Positions 7,774-16,346 are shown, numbered from the stretch's first letter. The stretch is 40,800 bases of DNA from Cytophagia bacterium (GCA_009926405.1 RFOZ01000003.1:1-40800); one strand, 5' to 3'. Made by a program: numbers and translations. The notes: generated by a model from the sequence alone, not told the origin.

Positions 7774-9442
7774 GGGTCGGGGTTTTGGGCGAATGCGAAG
7801 ATAATCCCACAATCCAAGGTTGCACAATCCAACCCAGCAGGGGAACAGCGAGTGCACCAACCGCGTTAAGCCATAGGTACGGAATCTGCACACCAAAATA
7901 AAGCAGGAGTACCAATCCCTCGGTCAGCAATGCGGCGAACAAAACCGAAGGTGCTTTTAGTCCTTTGGTAAAAAAGGCACTCAGAAAAATTCCCAGAATG
8001 GTTCCGTAAACCAAAGACCCCAGCACATTGACGGCCTCGATCAGGGTCCCCATTCGATCCGCAATCAAAGCAAAACCAACGGCATAGAGCCCCCATCCCA
8101 ACGTAAAGAGGCGACCCATGGCCAATGCCTGGGGGCCCTCCGGTGATTGCCCGGTCCAACGAGCATAAAAATCAACCAAGGTGGTGGTCGATAACGCACT
8201 TAATTCGGCCGAGGTCGACGACATGGATGCGCAGAATACCATCGAAATCAACAAACCCACCAAGCCTACCGGCAGAAAATCCAAGACATAGCGTATGAAA
8301 ATAAAATTGGTGTCCGGACCGTCATCGGCCGCTGCGTTGGACTTGTTGCGTTCACGAACCGCCCACCGAATGGAGTCCAAGCGCGATGCGCTTCGTTTGA
8401 ATTCCAAACCCAAACGTTCCTTGTCTTGGGGCAAGGTCGCGGCCCGCCAGGCCTCGGCCGTCTCCCTGCGATGCAAGGCTTCGCGTTCAAAGGGAACGCG
8501 ATCCACCGCTGCAACGCGATCTGGATGTTTGAAATTCAAAGGGGGCGTTTCAAATACATAAAAAACATACATCAAAACTCCCAAGCCTAGAATCATCAAT
8601 TGCATGGGAAGCTTGAAGAACGCGTTCAACATTAAACCTTGACGGCTTTGATCCAAGGATTGTCCCCCCAAGTAACGTTGGACCTGGCTTTGATCCGTCC
8701 CAAAATAGGACAACATCAAAAAACCTCCCCCAACCAGCCCGGTCCACAAGCTGTATCGATCGTTCCAGTCCAGACGAAGGACCAAAGCCTGGGTTTTCCC
8801 AGCCAAGGCCGATAGTTCCAAAGCGTCTGATCCGCTCCAATCCGTAGGCAAGCTGCGAAACATCCACCAACCAGCCAAAACCATGCCCAACAGAATTACC
8901 GACATTTGGAGAAGTTGGGTTCGGGCAACGGCCCTTGACCCCCCGCTTAGGGTATACGCCAAAACCACGGAACCCGTCAGGAGGTTGGTCCATAACAAAT
9001 CCCAACCGAGGGCCGTACTCAAGATCAAAGCCGGTGCGTAGATGGTCAATCCGGCGGCCAGCCCTCGCTGTGTCAAAAACAAAAAGGCCGCCAAACTGCG
9101 AACACGACCGTCAAAGCGGGTCTCGAGGTATTCATAGGCGGTATAAACATTCAGCCGGTAGTAGATCGGCAGGGCAACGACCGAAAGAATCACCATGGCC
9201 AACGGCAAGCCCAAATAAAATTGAACAAAACCCAGGCCCTCATCGTAGGCCAACCCCGGCGCTGACAAAAAGGTAATTGCACTGGCCTGGGTGGCCATGA
9301 TGCTGAGTCCAACCATCCAACCGCTTTGGGAACGGGATCGTAGGTAGGATTCGGCTTGACCCTTGCGGCTAATTGACCACAACCCATAGGCCAGAATGAG
9401 GCCTTGGCTACCCAAGAAAACCAGCCAATCCAAGGAGCTCAT
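7763..9442 (-). CDS. Sodium:solute symporter (SSS family)
   Basis: A 559-residue secondary transporter of the SSS family with a LeuT-type core. Evidence: the first-helix region, then MVGLSIMATQASAITFLSAPG, YTAYEYLETRF, TLSGGSRAVARTQLLQM, the FGTDQSQVQRYL motif, and AMSSTSAELSALSTTTLVD in a late core helix. Between two helices (about 305-390) lies a long charged loop rich in Arg and Glu; similar insertions are, from memory, common in Bacteroidota members. Substrate unknown. The ATG at 9442 overlaps the stop of a 48-codon membrane peptide gene (ATGA); in-frame upstream codons to 9523 lie in that gene and have no family counterpart. The PIG-L deacetylase upstream suggests uptake of a sugar or amino-sugar derivative (inference only). 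Its 3' end overlaps the parC start region. Confidence 0.9.
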   Translation of the reverse strand: MSSLDWLVFLGSQGLILAYGLWSISRKGQAESYLRSRSQSGWMVGLSIMATQASAITFLSAPGLAYDEGLGFVQFYLGLPLAMVILSVVALPIYYRLNVYTAYEYLETRFDGRVRSLAAFLFLTQRGLAAGLTIYAPALILSTALGWDLLWTNLLTGSVVLAYTLSGGSRAVARTQLLQMSVILLGMVLAGWWMFRSLPTDWSGSDALELSALAGKTQALVLRLDWNDRYSLWTGLVGGGFLMLSYFGTDQSQVQRYLGGQSLDQSRQGLMLNAFFKLPMQLMILGLGVLMYVFYVFETPPLNFKHPDRVAAVDRVPFEREALHRRETAEAWRAATLPQDKERLGLEFKRSASRLDSIRWAVRERNKSNAAADDGPDTNFIFIRYVLDFLPVGLVGLLISMVFCASMSSTSAELSALSTTTLVDFYARWTGQSPEGPQALAMGRLFTLGWGLYAVGFALIADRMGTLIEAVNVLGSLVYGTILGIFLSAFFTKGLKAPSVLFAALLTEGLVLLLYFGVQIPYLWLNAVGALAVPLLGWIVQPWIVGLSSHSPKTPTLGS

Positions 9443-9585
9443 GAACCAAGTCGGGTCAAAAACGTCAGAATGCCCACAAAGGCTAACCAAAACAGGGCCA
9501 AGGCCAGGTACCATCGAAGCCATGGACGCTGGCCTTTGGTTGTTTTAGGACTCACATCCGACACCTTTTCCGCCTCAGGGCGCAT
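9439..9585 (-). CDS. Small single-pass membrane protein (48 residues) preceding the symporter
   Basis: An open frame with an ATG at 9585 that overlaps the end of the PIG-L gene by 11 bases and ends in ATGA shared with the symporter start. The product begins with about 20 polar and charged residues (MRPEAEKVSDVSPKTTKGQR), followed by one hydrophobic segment (WYLALALFWLAFVGILTFL, about 24-42) and a short TRLGS tail, so it should be a single-spanning peptide with a charged N-terminal arm. I do not recognise a named family. The tight coupling on both sides and the protein-like composition argue that it is real and may be an accessory subunit of the symporter. It is too short to assign by sequence alone. 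Confidence 0.68.
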   Translation of the reverse strand: MRPEAEKVSDVSPKTTKGQRPWLRWYLALALFWLAFVGILTFLTRLGS

Positions 9586-12268
9586 ACTCCACCAGGTTTT
9601 GCAACAAACGATACGCACCCGGTACCCCCTGGGGGCATTGACGAAACAAAGACAAGGCGCAATAAATGACCGAACCTTTTCCATAAGGACCAACCAACAG
9701 GGAGCCTTTTTGATTTTCTTCCCCACGGTCGTTCATACCCAGCAGCGGTGTCCAAGCCGAATCCCATTGTTGCGCAAAATACAGCCCTCTCTCTTGGACC
9801 CAACCATCAAAATCGCTAGCAACCAATTGATTGGGACGATTCAAAAGCGAATGTTCAGGGACCAAAAAGCGAACCTCTGCCTGCTCTTCGGTGACCCGCG
9901 AGCGACCCAATTGCAAGGGAATCGGCGTCCATTGTTTCAACAACAAATTAGACGTTGTTTGGTACTGAACCAGAAGATGACCGCCCTGATAAACGTATTC
10001 CGTCAGCAAGGGCTGAATTCTGGATAGATGCCGACATGTGTTGTAAAATCGTACACCCAACACAACACTTTGACAAGTCTTGAGCAAAGCCAACGTTGCG
10101 GTGGCCGGATCCAGCTCCACCACCCGGTAACCCATCTGAGCCAAAGCGGTCATGATCTCATCTCCTGCCCCCCGCAGATAGCCTACCACCGCTCGGGATG
10201 TTTTTTGATGCAATCGAAAGACTGTCGCCTCCACAGGGACCACCCGGGTCTGAATCGGAATATGCCCGTATTCAATTCGTACCAAAGAACCTAATTCCTG
10301 GGGAACCCAACGGCCCTGAATCGAACGATACAAAGCAGGGGTCACGGTACCCCCCTGCCCAGCATCCCGACCGCTTTTGGTCAGAACGGCATCCCAAGTG
10401 TACAATGTATCGGAGCGCGGGTTCAAAAGAACGGGAGGCTCCGAAACCAAACGCCAACCTTCAGGCCAACCGGCCAGACCCCAACGAAGGGTATCCGTCC
10501 TGTTTGGAGCCGACAGGCCTCCCTGGATACGCAGCGTTAGTCGGAATCGCAAATCACGCACCCCATCGGGAACAACCAATCGGCTGGGCTCCAAACCAAC
10601 CTGCCACCCAGGCACGACCTCCATGGGACGATACCGTTCACCCAACACGGGGTCTACCCATTTGTAGAGCAACGGTGTACGAAGTGTTATCGGAACTTTC
10701 AAATCACCGTGCGAACACAGCCACTGCGATTCAACCACCAAAACAGGAGGCGACTCGGGGCGATGGGACCCAAAATCCGGAACGGAATAATGCGCGGAAC
10801 GTGGACCTTCCGCCTTCCAAAAAGGACCTGACTTGGGCAAGTTGATGGGCAAAGGCGCTTTGAATGGATAACGATGCAGGGAGTCCTCCAAGGAATGGGC
10901 GGATTGGGCGGGGGTTCCTTCCCAGATAGCCTCTTCGGAGCCATCCGTTCGCAGGCCCAGGAGCCTCAAACGCTGGGCCTGCATTTTTAGGGAAGGATCA
11001 TGATTGCGTCGCAAAACCTGCCATTCCCAAGACAAGGAATCTCCGGGTACCACCGTCGGTTGAGCGGCCGTGGCCTCTTCCCAAACACCGCTTATTTCGG
11101 CCAAAAGACGGTTGACTTTTTCCTTGCGTTCACCAGCCAAGAGACGATCTTCGTCGGAGCGTGAGGGGTCTTGAAGAATCTTATCCAACAAAGGGCGCAG
11201 AGGCATCAAAGCAGCGAACCAAGCACCGGTGTTTTCGGTTTCAATCAAAGCATACAAGCCACGGACAGCCCCATGCCATTCTTCCCAACCCGGCGTAGCC
11301 TTTGCGTCCAAGACGGAACGCTCCAATCCTTCCAAGGGATCGGTCGTTGCAGAGTCCCCGGCCAGCCACTGAAAATATTCCAGTTCACGACCCCGTTGGC
11401 GGGCCGCCCCAAAACCCTGGCTTTGGTGCATCGAACGACTTTCTGCGGCAATTTCACCGTAGGAACGTCCCAACCTCGGGTTGTAGGTCCCTACATCAAG
11501 GCTGAGCAAACCGGTTTTGTCGTAATCCGGACGACCATAAAACCACCAGCTGGTATTCCACACCAACCGGGTTGGTTTCCAAATACTTACCCTAGCCAAT
11601 TGTTCCGGAAAACGGGTGCTGTCCCCGGCTGCAAAAAAAGCCTCCACGGCCAGTTGAGCCGAAGCGGTATGGTGTCCGTGGGTTGCAGCCGGTAAAGGAC
11701 TAAATCGCGTGACCAGGAGGCGGGGCTTAAAAAGCCTGATGACCCATACCACATCCGCGAGGACCTTTTCACGGTCCCAATGTTGCCAGGTTTCGTCCGG
11801 ATTTTTTGAGAACCCAAAATCATTGGCCCTGGTGAAAAATTGTTCAGCCCCGTCCACACGCCGGGCCGCCAACAATTCCTGGGTACGGATAATCCCCAAA
11901 TCGTATTCGGTATGGTCCCCGATTAGATTTTGCCCTCCATCCCCCCTTGTCAAAGACAGGTACCCGGTTCTCCAACGCTTTTGACGCGCCATAAAAGCCA
12001 AGAATCGGGTGTTTTCATCATCGGGATGGGCCGCGATATACAACACCGAGCCATCCACCCCCAATCCCCGAATTTCTTCGCGTATCTGATCGCGCGTCCA
12101 TCCGGGGCGATAGCCGAATCCACCCTGCGCCCATCCCCACAATGGGAGCCCTAGAATACACACTAGAAGCAACCCAATCAGGGCCCTGTGCCGACTCCAA
12201 AAATCCGGGGCCGAATCGCGCCTCAAAGACTTTGTCAAATGCTTTTGATTACTTGCGCTTCTTTCCAC
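9575..12268 (-). CDS. PIG-L/LmbE family deacetylase, large secreted or periplasmic form
   Basis: An 897-residue protein with an N-terminal signal peptide or anchor (ALIGLLLVCILGLPLWGWAQ, about 29-48) and an LmbE-type zinc-dependent N-acetylglucosaminyl deacetylase domain. The zinc motif AHPDDEN is at 80-86, followed by the LTRGDGGQN loop and, later, THGHHTASAQLAVEAF carrying the distal His ligands. The C-terminal 500 residues look like beta-sandwich domains plus a glutamine amidotransferase-like fold and contain no catalytic motif I can name. Acts outside the cytoplasm on an unknown acetylated amino sugar or glycan. Start uncertain: GTG at 12268 overlaps the DUF2911 gene by 20 bases; TTG at 12238 would start ten bases after its stop. 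Neighbouring symporter and membrane peptide suggest a shared uptake or processing role (inference). Confidence 0.88.
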   Translation of the reverse strand: MERSASNQKHLTKSLRRDSAPDFWSRHRALIGLLLVCILGLPLWGWAQGGFGYRPGWTRDQIREEIRGLGVDGSVLYIAAHPDDENTRFLAFMARQKRWRTGYLSLTRGDGGQNLIGDHTEYDLGIIRTQELLAARRVDGAEQFFTRANDFGFSKNPDETWQHWDREKVLADVVWVIRLFKPRLLVTRFSPLPAATHGHHTASAQLAVEAFFAAGDSTRFPEQLARVSIWKPTRLVWNTSWWFYGRPDYDKTGLLSLDVGTYNPRLGRSYGEIAAESRSMHQSQGFGAARQRGRELEYFQWLAGDSATTDPLEGLERSVLDAKATPGWEEWHGAVRGLYALIETENTGAWFAALMPLRPLLDKILQDPSRSDEDRLLAGERKEKVNRLLAEISGVWEEATAAQPTVVPGDSLSWEWQVLRRNHDPSLKMQAQRLRLLGLRTDGSEEAIWEGTPAQSAHSLEDSLHRYPFKAPLPINLPKSGPFWKAEGPRSAHYSVPDFGSHRPESPPVLVVESQWLCSHGDLKVPITLRTPLLYKWVDPVLGERYRPMEVVPGWQVGLEPSRLVVPDGVRDLRFRLTLRIQGGLSAPNRTDTLRWGLAGWPEGWRLVSEPPVLLNPRSDTLYTWDAVLTKSGRDAGQGGTVTPALYRSIQGRWVPQELGSLVRIEYGHIPIQTRVVPVEATVFRLHQKTSRAVVGYLRGAGDEIMTALAQMGYRVVELDPATATLALLKTCQSVVLGVRFYNTCRHLSRIQPLLTEYVYQGGHLLVQYQTTSNLLLKQWTPIPLQLGRSRVTEEQAEVRFLVPEHSLLNRPNQLVASDFDGWVQERGLYFAQQWDSAWTPLLGMNDRGEENQKGSLLVGPYGKGSVIYCALSLFRQCPQGVPGAYRLLQNLVEYAP

Positions 12269-13166
12269 CAGCAGGCGTCTGAGGACCAGCCGCTTCGCTC
12301 CAAGCTTTCATGTTCTTGGCTATATCGGCGGCATAACCCTGGTACCAATCCGAATTCTCAGCTTCGCCCTTGATCCTGGCCTGTTCAGCCTGCTCTGCAG
12401 CCAGTCGGAATTCAGCCCTAGCGGCATGTACCCTGGCCAAAATCCATCGGGGATAAAAATGTTCTCCGTTCAGACGTACCGACTTCTGGGCCAATTCGAG
12501 AGCATAGGCCGGATCGTTGCCATTTTCCAAAACAAAGGCCGCTGCATTGGCACAGGGGTACCAATCTCCCGGACGATCCACCATGAACTTGCGGATATTG
12601 GCCATGCCCAAGCTCTTGGCATCGGCTTGGATGGGAAGTGTCCAAGTCAATTGCCCCCAATGCATACGCAATTGGGCCGATGACATACCGACGTATTCCA
12701 AGTTGTATTGCAAGCGCTCGGCAAAGGACGGAGCTTGCGTTGTTGCAACTTCGGTGCGGAGGATATCAAGACTCTCTTTGAAATTGGTTGATCCCCATTG
12801 GCCTTCGTTGCTGTTGAGCGCCAAAATCCAAGGTTTGTCTGCCCGTGGAATCAGATACAAGGCATACTTACCGGCCTTGAGGGTTTGTCCCCCCACCTGA
12901 ACCTCGGTGCTAAAGGAAATCCAGGTTGCCGAATTGGCTCCGCTTCTCCAAATCTCATTGTAGGGCACCAAGGCGCCCCACAAGGCACGCCCATTTACAC
13001 CGGGCGATCCGTAATCCACTTCGATATCCGTTACTCCCATCGTGAGACGGGCACCGCAACGGGGGGAAGGCTGGGGCAAAGCCAATTGGGCGGAAGCTGG
13101 CAAAATCATGGCCTGCCCAAGGGTTAGCAGGAGGAAACCAGATAAGGCGGTTAAGAATTTCTTCAT
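12249..13166 (-). CDS. DUF2911 domain secreted protein
   Basis: A 305-residue protein with a clear signal peptide (MKKFLTALSGFLLLTLGQ, cleavage near PASAQ at about 27) and the DUF2911 domain: IEVDYGSPGVNGRALWG, VPYNEIWRSGANSATWI, LKAGKYALYLIP and NEGQWGSTNFKESLD are the conserved blocks. The C-terminal 110 residues form helical repeats resembling a small TPR region (NAAAFVLENGNDPAYALELAQ, then HFYPRWILARVHAARAEF) and end in a basic GGKKRK tail. Function of the domain is not known. I chose the ATG at 13166 because it starts the signal peptide; in-frame codons up to 13343 run into the divergent enoyl-CoA hydratase gene. It appears to be the first gene of the minus-strand run down to 3.5 kb. A TAGTTTTG box lies 15 bases upstream. 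Confidence 0.88.
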   Translation of the reverse strand: MKKFLTALSGFLLLTLGQAMILPASAQLALPQPSPRCGARLTMGVTDIEVDYGSPGVNGRALWGALVPYNEIWRSGANSATWISFSTEVQVGGQTLKAGKYALYLIPRADKPWILALNSNEGQWGSTNFKESLDILRTEVATTQAPSFAERLQYNLEYVGMSSAQLRMHWGQLTWTLPIQADAKSLGMANIRKFMVDRPGDWYPCANAAAFVLENGNDPAYALELAQKSVRLNGEHFYPRWILARVHAARAEFRLAAEQAEQARIKGEAENSDWYQGYAADIAKNMKAWSEAAGPQTPAGGKKRK

Positions 13167-13180
13167 GGTTGTTTTTTTTT

Positions 13181-13188
13181 CAAAACTA
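13181..13188 (-). promoter_or_regulatory. Candidate -7 box (TAGTTTTG) for the DUF2911-led operon
   Basis: On the minus strand TAGTTTTG matches TAnnTTTG 15 bases before the DUF2911 start, in the 78-base divergent gap with the enoyl-CoA hydratase gene. A run of ten A on the coding strand follows it. No TTG -33 element stands at the expected spacing. Confidence 0.35.
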
Positions 13189-13244
13189 AGGCAAAGCAGG
13201 GCACCTTCGGGGTCGGTCCCCTCCCTTGCTTTTATTTTAGGGCC

Positions 13245-14024
13245 ATGAAAAATGAACTGGTCCTGGTGGACACCCAAATCCGACCCGGTGTCGCCCTGTT
13301 GCGCCTCAACCGGCCCAAAGAACTCAACGCCCTCAACCTCCAATTGATGGCCGAATTACGGGATGCCCTCGCCGCTCTGGACAAGGATGAGAACGTACGA
13401 GTCATGGTCTTGACAGGGAACGAAAAAGCCTTTGCCGCGGGGGCCGATATCCACCAAATGTCCGGAAAAGGAGCCATTGACATGCTGTTAATTGATCAAT
13501 TTTCCACCTGGGAACAAATTCGCCGGCTTAAGAAGCCGTTGATTGCGGCGGTTTCGGGCTTTGTTTTAGGTGGAGGTAACGAGCTGGTCATGCACTGCGA
13601 TTTGGTAATTGCCTCTGAAAGCGCCCGCTTTGGGCAACCGGAAATTCTCCTCGGTATTATGCCCGGTGCCGGCGGAACCCAACGTCTCACCCGGCAAATT
13701 GGCAAAGTGAACGCTATGGAAATGGTCTTGACCGGGCAACCTGTTTCGGCCAAGCAAGCCTTGGCATGGGGATTGGTGAACCGGGTTGTTCCCGTTGAGG
13801 TTTATTTGGACGAAGCCCTACGGTTGGCGTCGGAAATAGCCCTTCGGGCCCCTTTGGCGGTTCGACTTGCCAAAGAAGCCGTCCTCAAAGCTCAGGATAG
13901 CAACCTCAGCGAAGGTTTGGAATTTGAGCGCAAGAATTTCTACATGCTATTTGCAAGCGCAGACCAAAAGGAGGGAATGGAAGCCTTCGTAAACAAAAGG
14001 CCGCCCCAATTTACCGGATCCTAG
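13245..14024 (+). CDS. Enoyl-CoA hydratase/isomerase family protein
   Basis: A 259-residue crotonase-fold enzyme that probably hydrates trans-2-enoyl-CoA to 3-hydroxyacyl-CoA. The oxyanion-hole and catalytic regions are plain: AFAAGADIHQM near 62-72, SGFVLGGGNELVMHCD with Glu113, and GQPEILLGIMPGAGGTQRL with Glu133. Both catalytic glutamates of true hydratases are present, so hydratase activity is more likely than isomerase activity. The C-terminal QKEGMEAFVNKRPPQF is typical. The ATG at 13245 gives the usual length. It is a single gene between two minus-strand operons: divergent from the DUF2911 gene and convergent with the cruF-like gene, with which its TAG stop overlaps in CTAG. It may feed the same pathway as the dehydrogenase at the window's left edge. 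Confidence 0.94.
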   Translation: MKNELVLVDTQIRPGVALLRLNRPKELNALNLQLMAELRDALAALDKDENVRVMVLTGNEKAFAAGADIHQMSGKGAIDMLLIDQFSTWEQIRRLKKPLIAAVSGFVLGGGNELVMHCDLVIASESARFGQPEILLGIMPGAGGTQRLTRQIGKVNAMEMVLTGQPVSAKQALAWGLVNRVVPVEVYLDEALRLASEIALRAPLAVRLAKEAVLKAQDSNLSEGLEFERKNFYMLFASADQKEGMEAFVNKRPPQFTGS

Positions 14025-14728
14025 GGCCGGAAGGCAACCAATCCCAAAATCAGAATGAGGAAATAGACCATCATCCAAAGGGCATAAAAACCGGCGGCTC
14101 GGTGCAAGGAGGCCCGACTTCCTGTAACACCCCCCCAGGCCATTCCTCGTAACATCAAAAAAGCAATGACCCACCATGCCAGGTAATTTTGGAGGGGAGC
14201 TACCACCAAAGACCCAACCCAACCTTGCATCGCTGGTTTCTGATCCCAGACCCAAAAACCCAACCGCGTCGCGCCGGGTTCAATCAAAAGATCCATCCCC
14301 ATCACCAAGACCCCACCCAGTAAATCCCTTAACCAGGCTTCCATTCCACCCTTTGTTTTGGACGGCAACCACCCACGTACTGCCCAAACCAGAATCACCC
14401 AATTCAAACCAATAAGCGGAGGCACCCCCTGCCATCGTGGCCCCAGCCATGGTCCATAATGATAAGCCCCAAATACCAAGCCTGTTTTCACACCCAACCA
14501 TTCCATGCTCCAACCAAAAACGTAACACAAAAAAACAACCAACCAATCCCGTGGCTGGATGGCTTCGCGATCAGACCACCAAACCCAAAGCGCACCCAAG
14601 CTTAGAACAGGAAACGTGGTCCTAACAAAAAACCAATCAAAAGGCGTAAAAGCCGTACCCAAGGCCCCGCACCCAAAAATGAGAGGCCACCACCAACGAT
14701 AACGCCACGGGCTGTTAAGCAACCTCAC
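14021..14728 (-). CDS. cruF: Carotenoid biosynthesis protein, CruF/DUF422 family
   Basis: A 235-residue polytopic membrane protein with about seven hydrophobic segments. The family blocks are LCYVFGWSMEWLGVKTGLVFGAYHYG, with its conserved Glu and the GxYxY-like end, GVPPLIGLNWVILVWA, and VLVMGMDLLIEPGATRLGFWVW. CruF-type proteins hydrate the 1',2' end of acyclic or monocyclic carotenoids. Position at the end of the crt cluster directly after the CrtD-like desaturase supports 1'-hydroxylation followed by 3',4'-desaturation, as in myxol-, saproxanthin- or flexixanthin-type pigments (inference). The gap to the CrtD-like gene is 15 bases. The stop codon overlaps that of the convergent enoyl-CoA hydratase gene within CTAG. 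The symbol is assigned by family and context; activity on a given substrate is unproven. Confidence 0.82.
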   Translation of the reverse strand: MRLLNSPWRYRWWWPLIFGCGALGTAFTPFDWFFVRTTFPVLSLGALWVWWSDREAIQPRDWLVVFLCYVFGWSMEWLGVKTGLVFGAYHYGPWLGPRWQGVPPLIGLNWVILVWAVRGWLPSKTKGGMEAWLRDLLGGVLVMGMDLLIEPGATRLGFWVWDQKPAMQGWVGSLVVAPLQNYLAWWVIAFLMLRGMAWGGVTGSRASLHRAAGFYALWMMVYFLILILGLVAFRP

Positions 14729-14743
14729 TGCCTGCGTGCAGCC

Positions 14744-16300
14744 TTATTCCGATGAATGAGAACGATGTTTGCCTTTGGATTTATGCAAACCATCGATTAA
14801 CCAACGCGTTGCAATTTGTGCCGAATGCAAACAAATTGGAATTCCGCCTCCTGGATGCACCGATCCGCTGCAAAAATACAAACCATGTATCCGTGGGTGC
14901 TTGTTTGGGTATCGACGAAAGGCCGAAAAAATAGAATTCGAATGGGGGCCGTAAAGGGCGCCTGCGTAGCTATGGGTTGCTTTCTCGAAGGTTAGAGGCG
15001 TCATGACATTTTCATCCACAATCAAATCCTCCACATTCACGTCGAGCTCAGAAGACAAGCGGGCAAGAATTCTCTTTCGGGTGATATTGGAAATCTTTTC
15101 CCAATCCTGTTTTTGATCACAAGGCATGTTCACCATAACAAACCAGTTTTCGTGACCTTCCGGGGCATCGGTCTTATTCATTTTGGAGCTAACATAGAGG
15201 TATGCCGTGATATCTTGAGGAACCTGTTTGCTGCTCAGCGCTTCAAATTCTTTGCGGTATTTACGAGAAAAAAACAAATTGTGCAAATCCAACTGCGGAA
15301 AGGTTCCCTTGATACCCCATTGAAAAACCATGGCAGACATTCCCAAATCCTTGGTTTTCATCTTGGGTTCCAACAAATCCCGAGAAAAAAGGTATTCCTT
15401 GGCATAAGCAATATCCACGGCCGAAACCACCCGATCAAAAGAAATTCGTTCCCCATCCACTTTGACACCCATAATACGGTTTTGGAACACTTGAAAACGT
15501 TCCACCTTGGTTCCCAAGCGGACCTCCACCCCCAATTCTTCCACGAGTTTTTGCAAAGCATCCCGAATAGCGATCATCCCACCCCGCGGATAATAGGCAC
15601 CCAAGCCGTATTCCACATGGTTAATGAGCGACAAGGTTCCCGGGGCTTTGTAGGGGTCGGAACCGTTGTAGGTCGCCACCCGGGAAAACAACTGAGCCGT
15701 ACGTTCCTTGTCGAAGAAGGACCGATTAAACTGATACAAACTCTGGAAAGCCCCAACGAAAGGAAGGGCGAATAGTTTAATGAAATTTGAAAAAGTCCAA
15801 AGTTCTGAGCGGCGGTGGATTGATTTTTGCAAAAAAACAGGGGCGGTCAGGTTGTACAACCATTCGATTTTCTTGAAATACTTCCGCACCTTTTCGGGAT
15901 CTTCGTTGAATTTATCGTAGAGTTCAACCCCTAATTTTTCTTGATCTGCCCAGGCATCGACGAAATTTCCCTTCCCGTAATGGTAACGGGTTATCAACTC
16001 GAGTTTGTCGTATTGGAGGTAATCCCTCAAATCCTTGCCACAATCACGAAACAATTCCTCCAAGGTTTCCGGCAGGGTAAACAACGAGGGACCGCAATCA
16101 AAGCGAAAACCGGCGCTGTGGCGGTCGTTCAACTTACCCCCAAGGGTATTGTTGGCCTCAAAAAGAACCACCTGGCAACCCGCTGCCGCCAAACGGGCGG
16201 CCGATGCCATCCCTGCAATTCCACCCCCTACAACAGCAACGCGGGCTTGAATTTTACGATGCCGATGGGAGCTTGTGGACTTTTCGGAGATAGGGGACAT
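14744..16300 (-). CDS. crtD: Carotenoid desaturase, CrtD-like (phytoene desaturase family)
   Basis: A 518-residue FAD-dependent amine-oxidase-fold desaturase. The dinucleotide motif VAVVGGGIAGMASAARLA is at about 21-38 and the conserved GGKLNDRHSAGFRFDCGPSLFT follows; the C-terminal FCSGSVHPGGGIPICLHSAQ is the family's second FAD signature. The sequence around GPSLFTLPETLEELFRDCGK resembles the 1-hydroxycarotenoid 3,4-desaturase branch more than the lycopene-forming branch, and a second desaturase in the cluster (17.8-19.3 kb) already fits CrtI. With the cruF-like neighbour this suggests C-3',4' desaturation. I chose the ATG at 16300; the open frame continues upstream to 16501 but that part overlaps the preceding gene and has no family counterpart. 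Swapped CrtI and CrtD roles cannot be excluded by eye. Confidence 0.85.
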   Translation of the reverse strand: MSPISEKSTSSHRHRKIQARVAVVGGGIAGMASAARLAAAGCQVVLFEANNTLGGKLNDRHSAGFRFDCGPSLFTLPETLEELFRDCGKDLRDYLQYDKLELITRYHYGKGNFVDAWADQEKLGVELYDKFNEDPEKVRKYFKKIEWLYNLTAPVFLQKSIHRRSELWTFSNFIKLFALPFVGAFQSLYQFNRSFFDKERTAQLFSRVATYNGSDPYKAPGTLSLINHVEYGLGAYYPRGGMIAIRDALQKLVEELGVEVRLGTKVERFQVFQNRIMGVKVDGERISFDRVVSAVDIAYAKEYLFSRDLLEPKMKTKDLGMSAMVFQWGIKGTFPQLDLHNLFFSRKYRKEFEALSSKQVPQDITAYLYVSSKMNKTDAPEGHENWFVMVNMPCDQKQDWEKISNITRKRILARLSSELDVNVEDLIVDENVMTPLTFEKATHSYAGALYGPHSNSIFSAFRRYPNKHPRIHGLYFCSGSVHPGGGIPICLHSAQIATRWLIDGLHKSKGKHRSHSSE

Positions 16301-16346
16301 TTTATGAAGGATTCTATTCCCCGAAAATAATGGGTATTCCGAAGGT

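Noticed and set aside
10198..10845. Plus-strand open frame of 215 codons rich in Pro and Arg
   Set aside because: Antisense shadow of the PIG-L gene with low-complexity composition and no neighbouring signals.
13059..13244. Divergent gap between the DUF2911 and enoyl-CoA hydratase genes as a regulatory RNA
   Set aside because: The true gap is only 78 bases, with no stable hairpin or conserved riboswitch-like element visible to me.
15113..15775. Plus-strand open frame of 220 codons
   Set aside because: Antisense to the crtD-like gene; nothing in it resembles a protein family.
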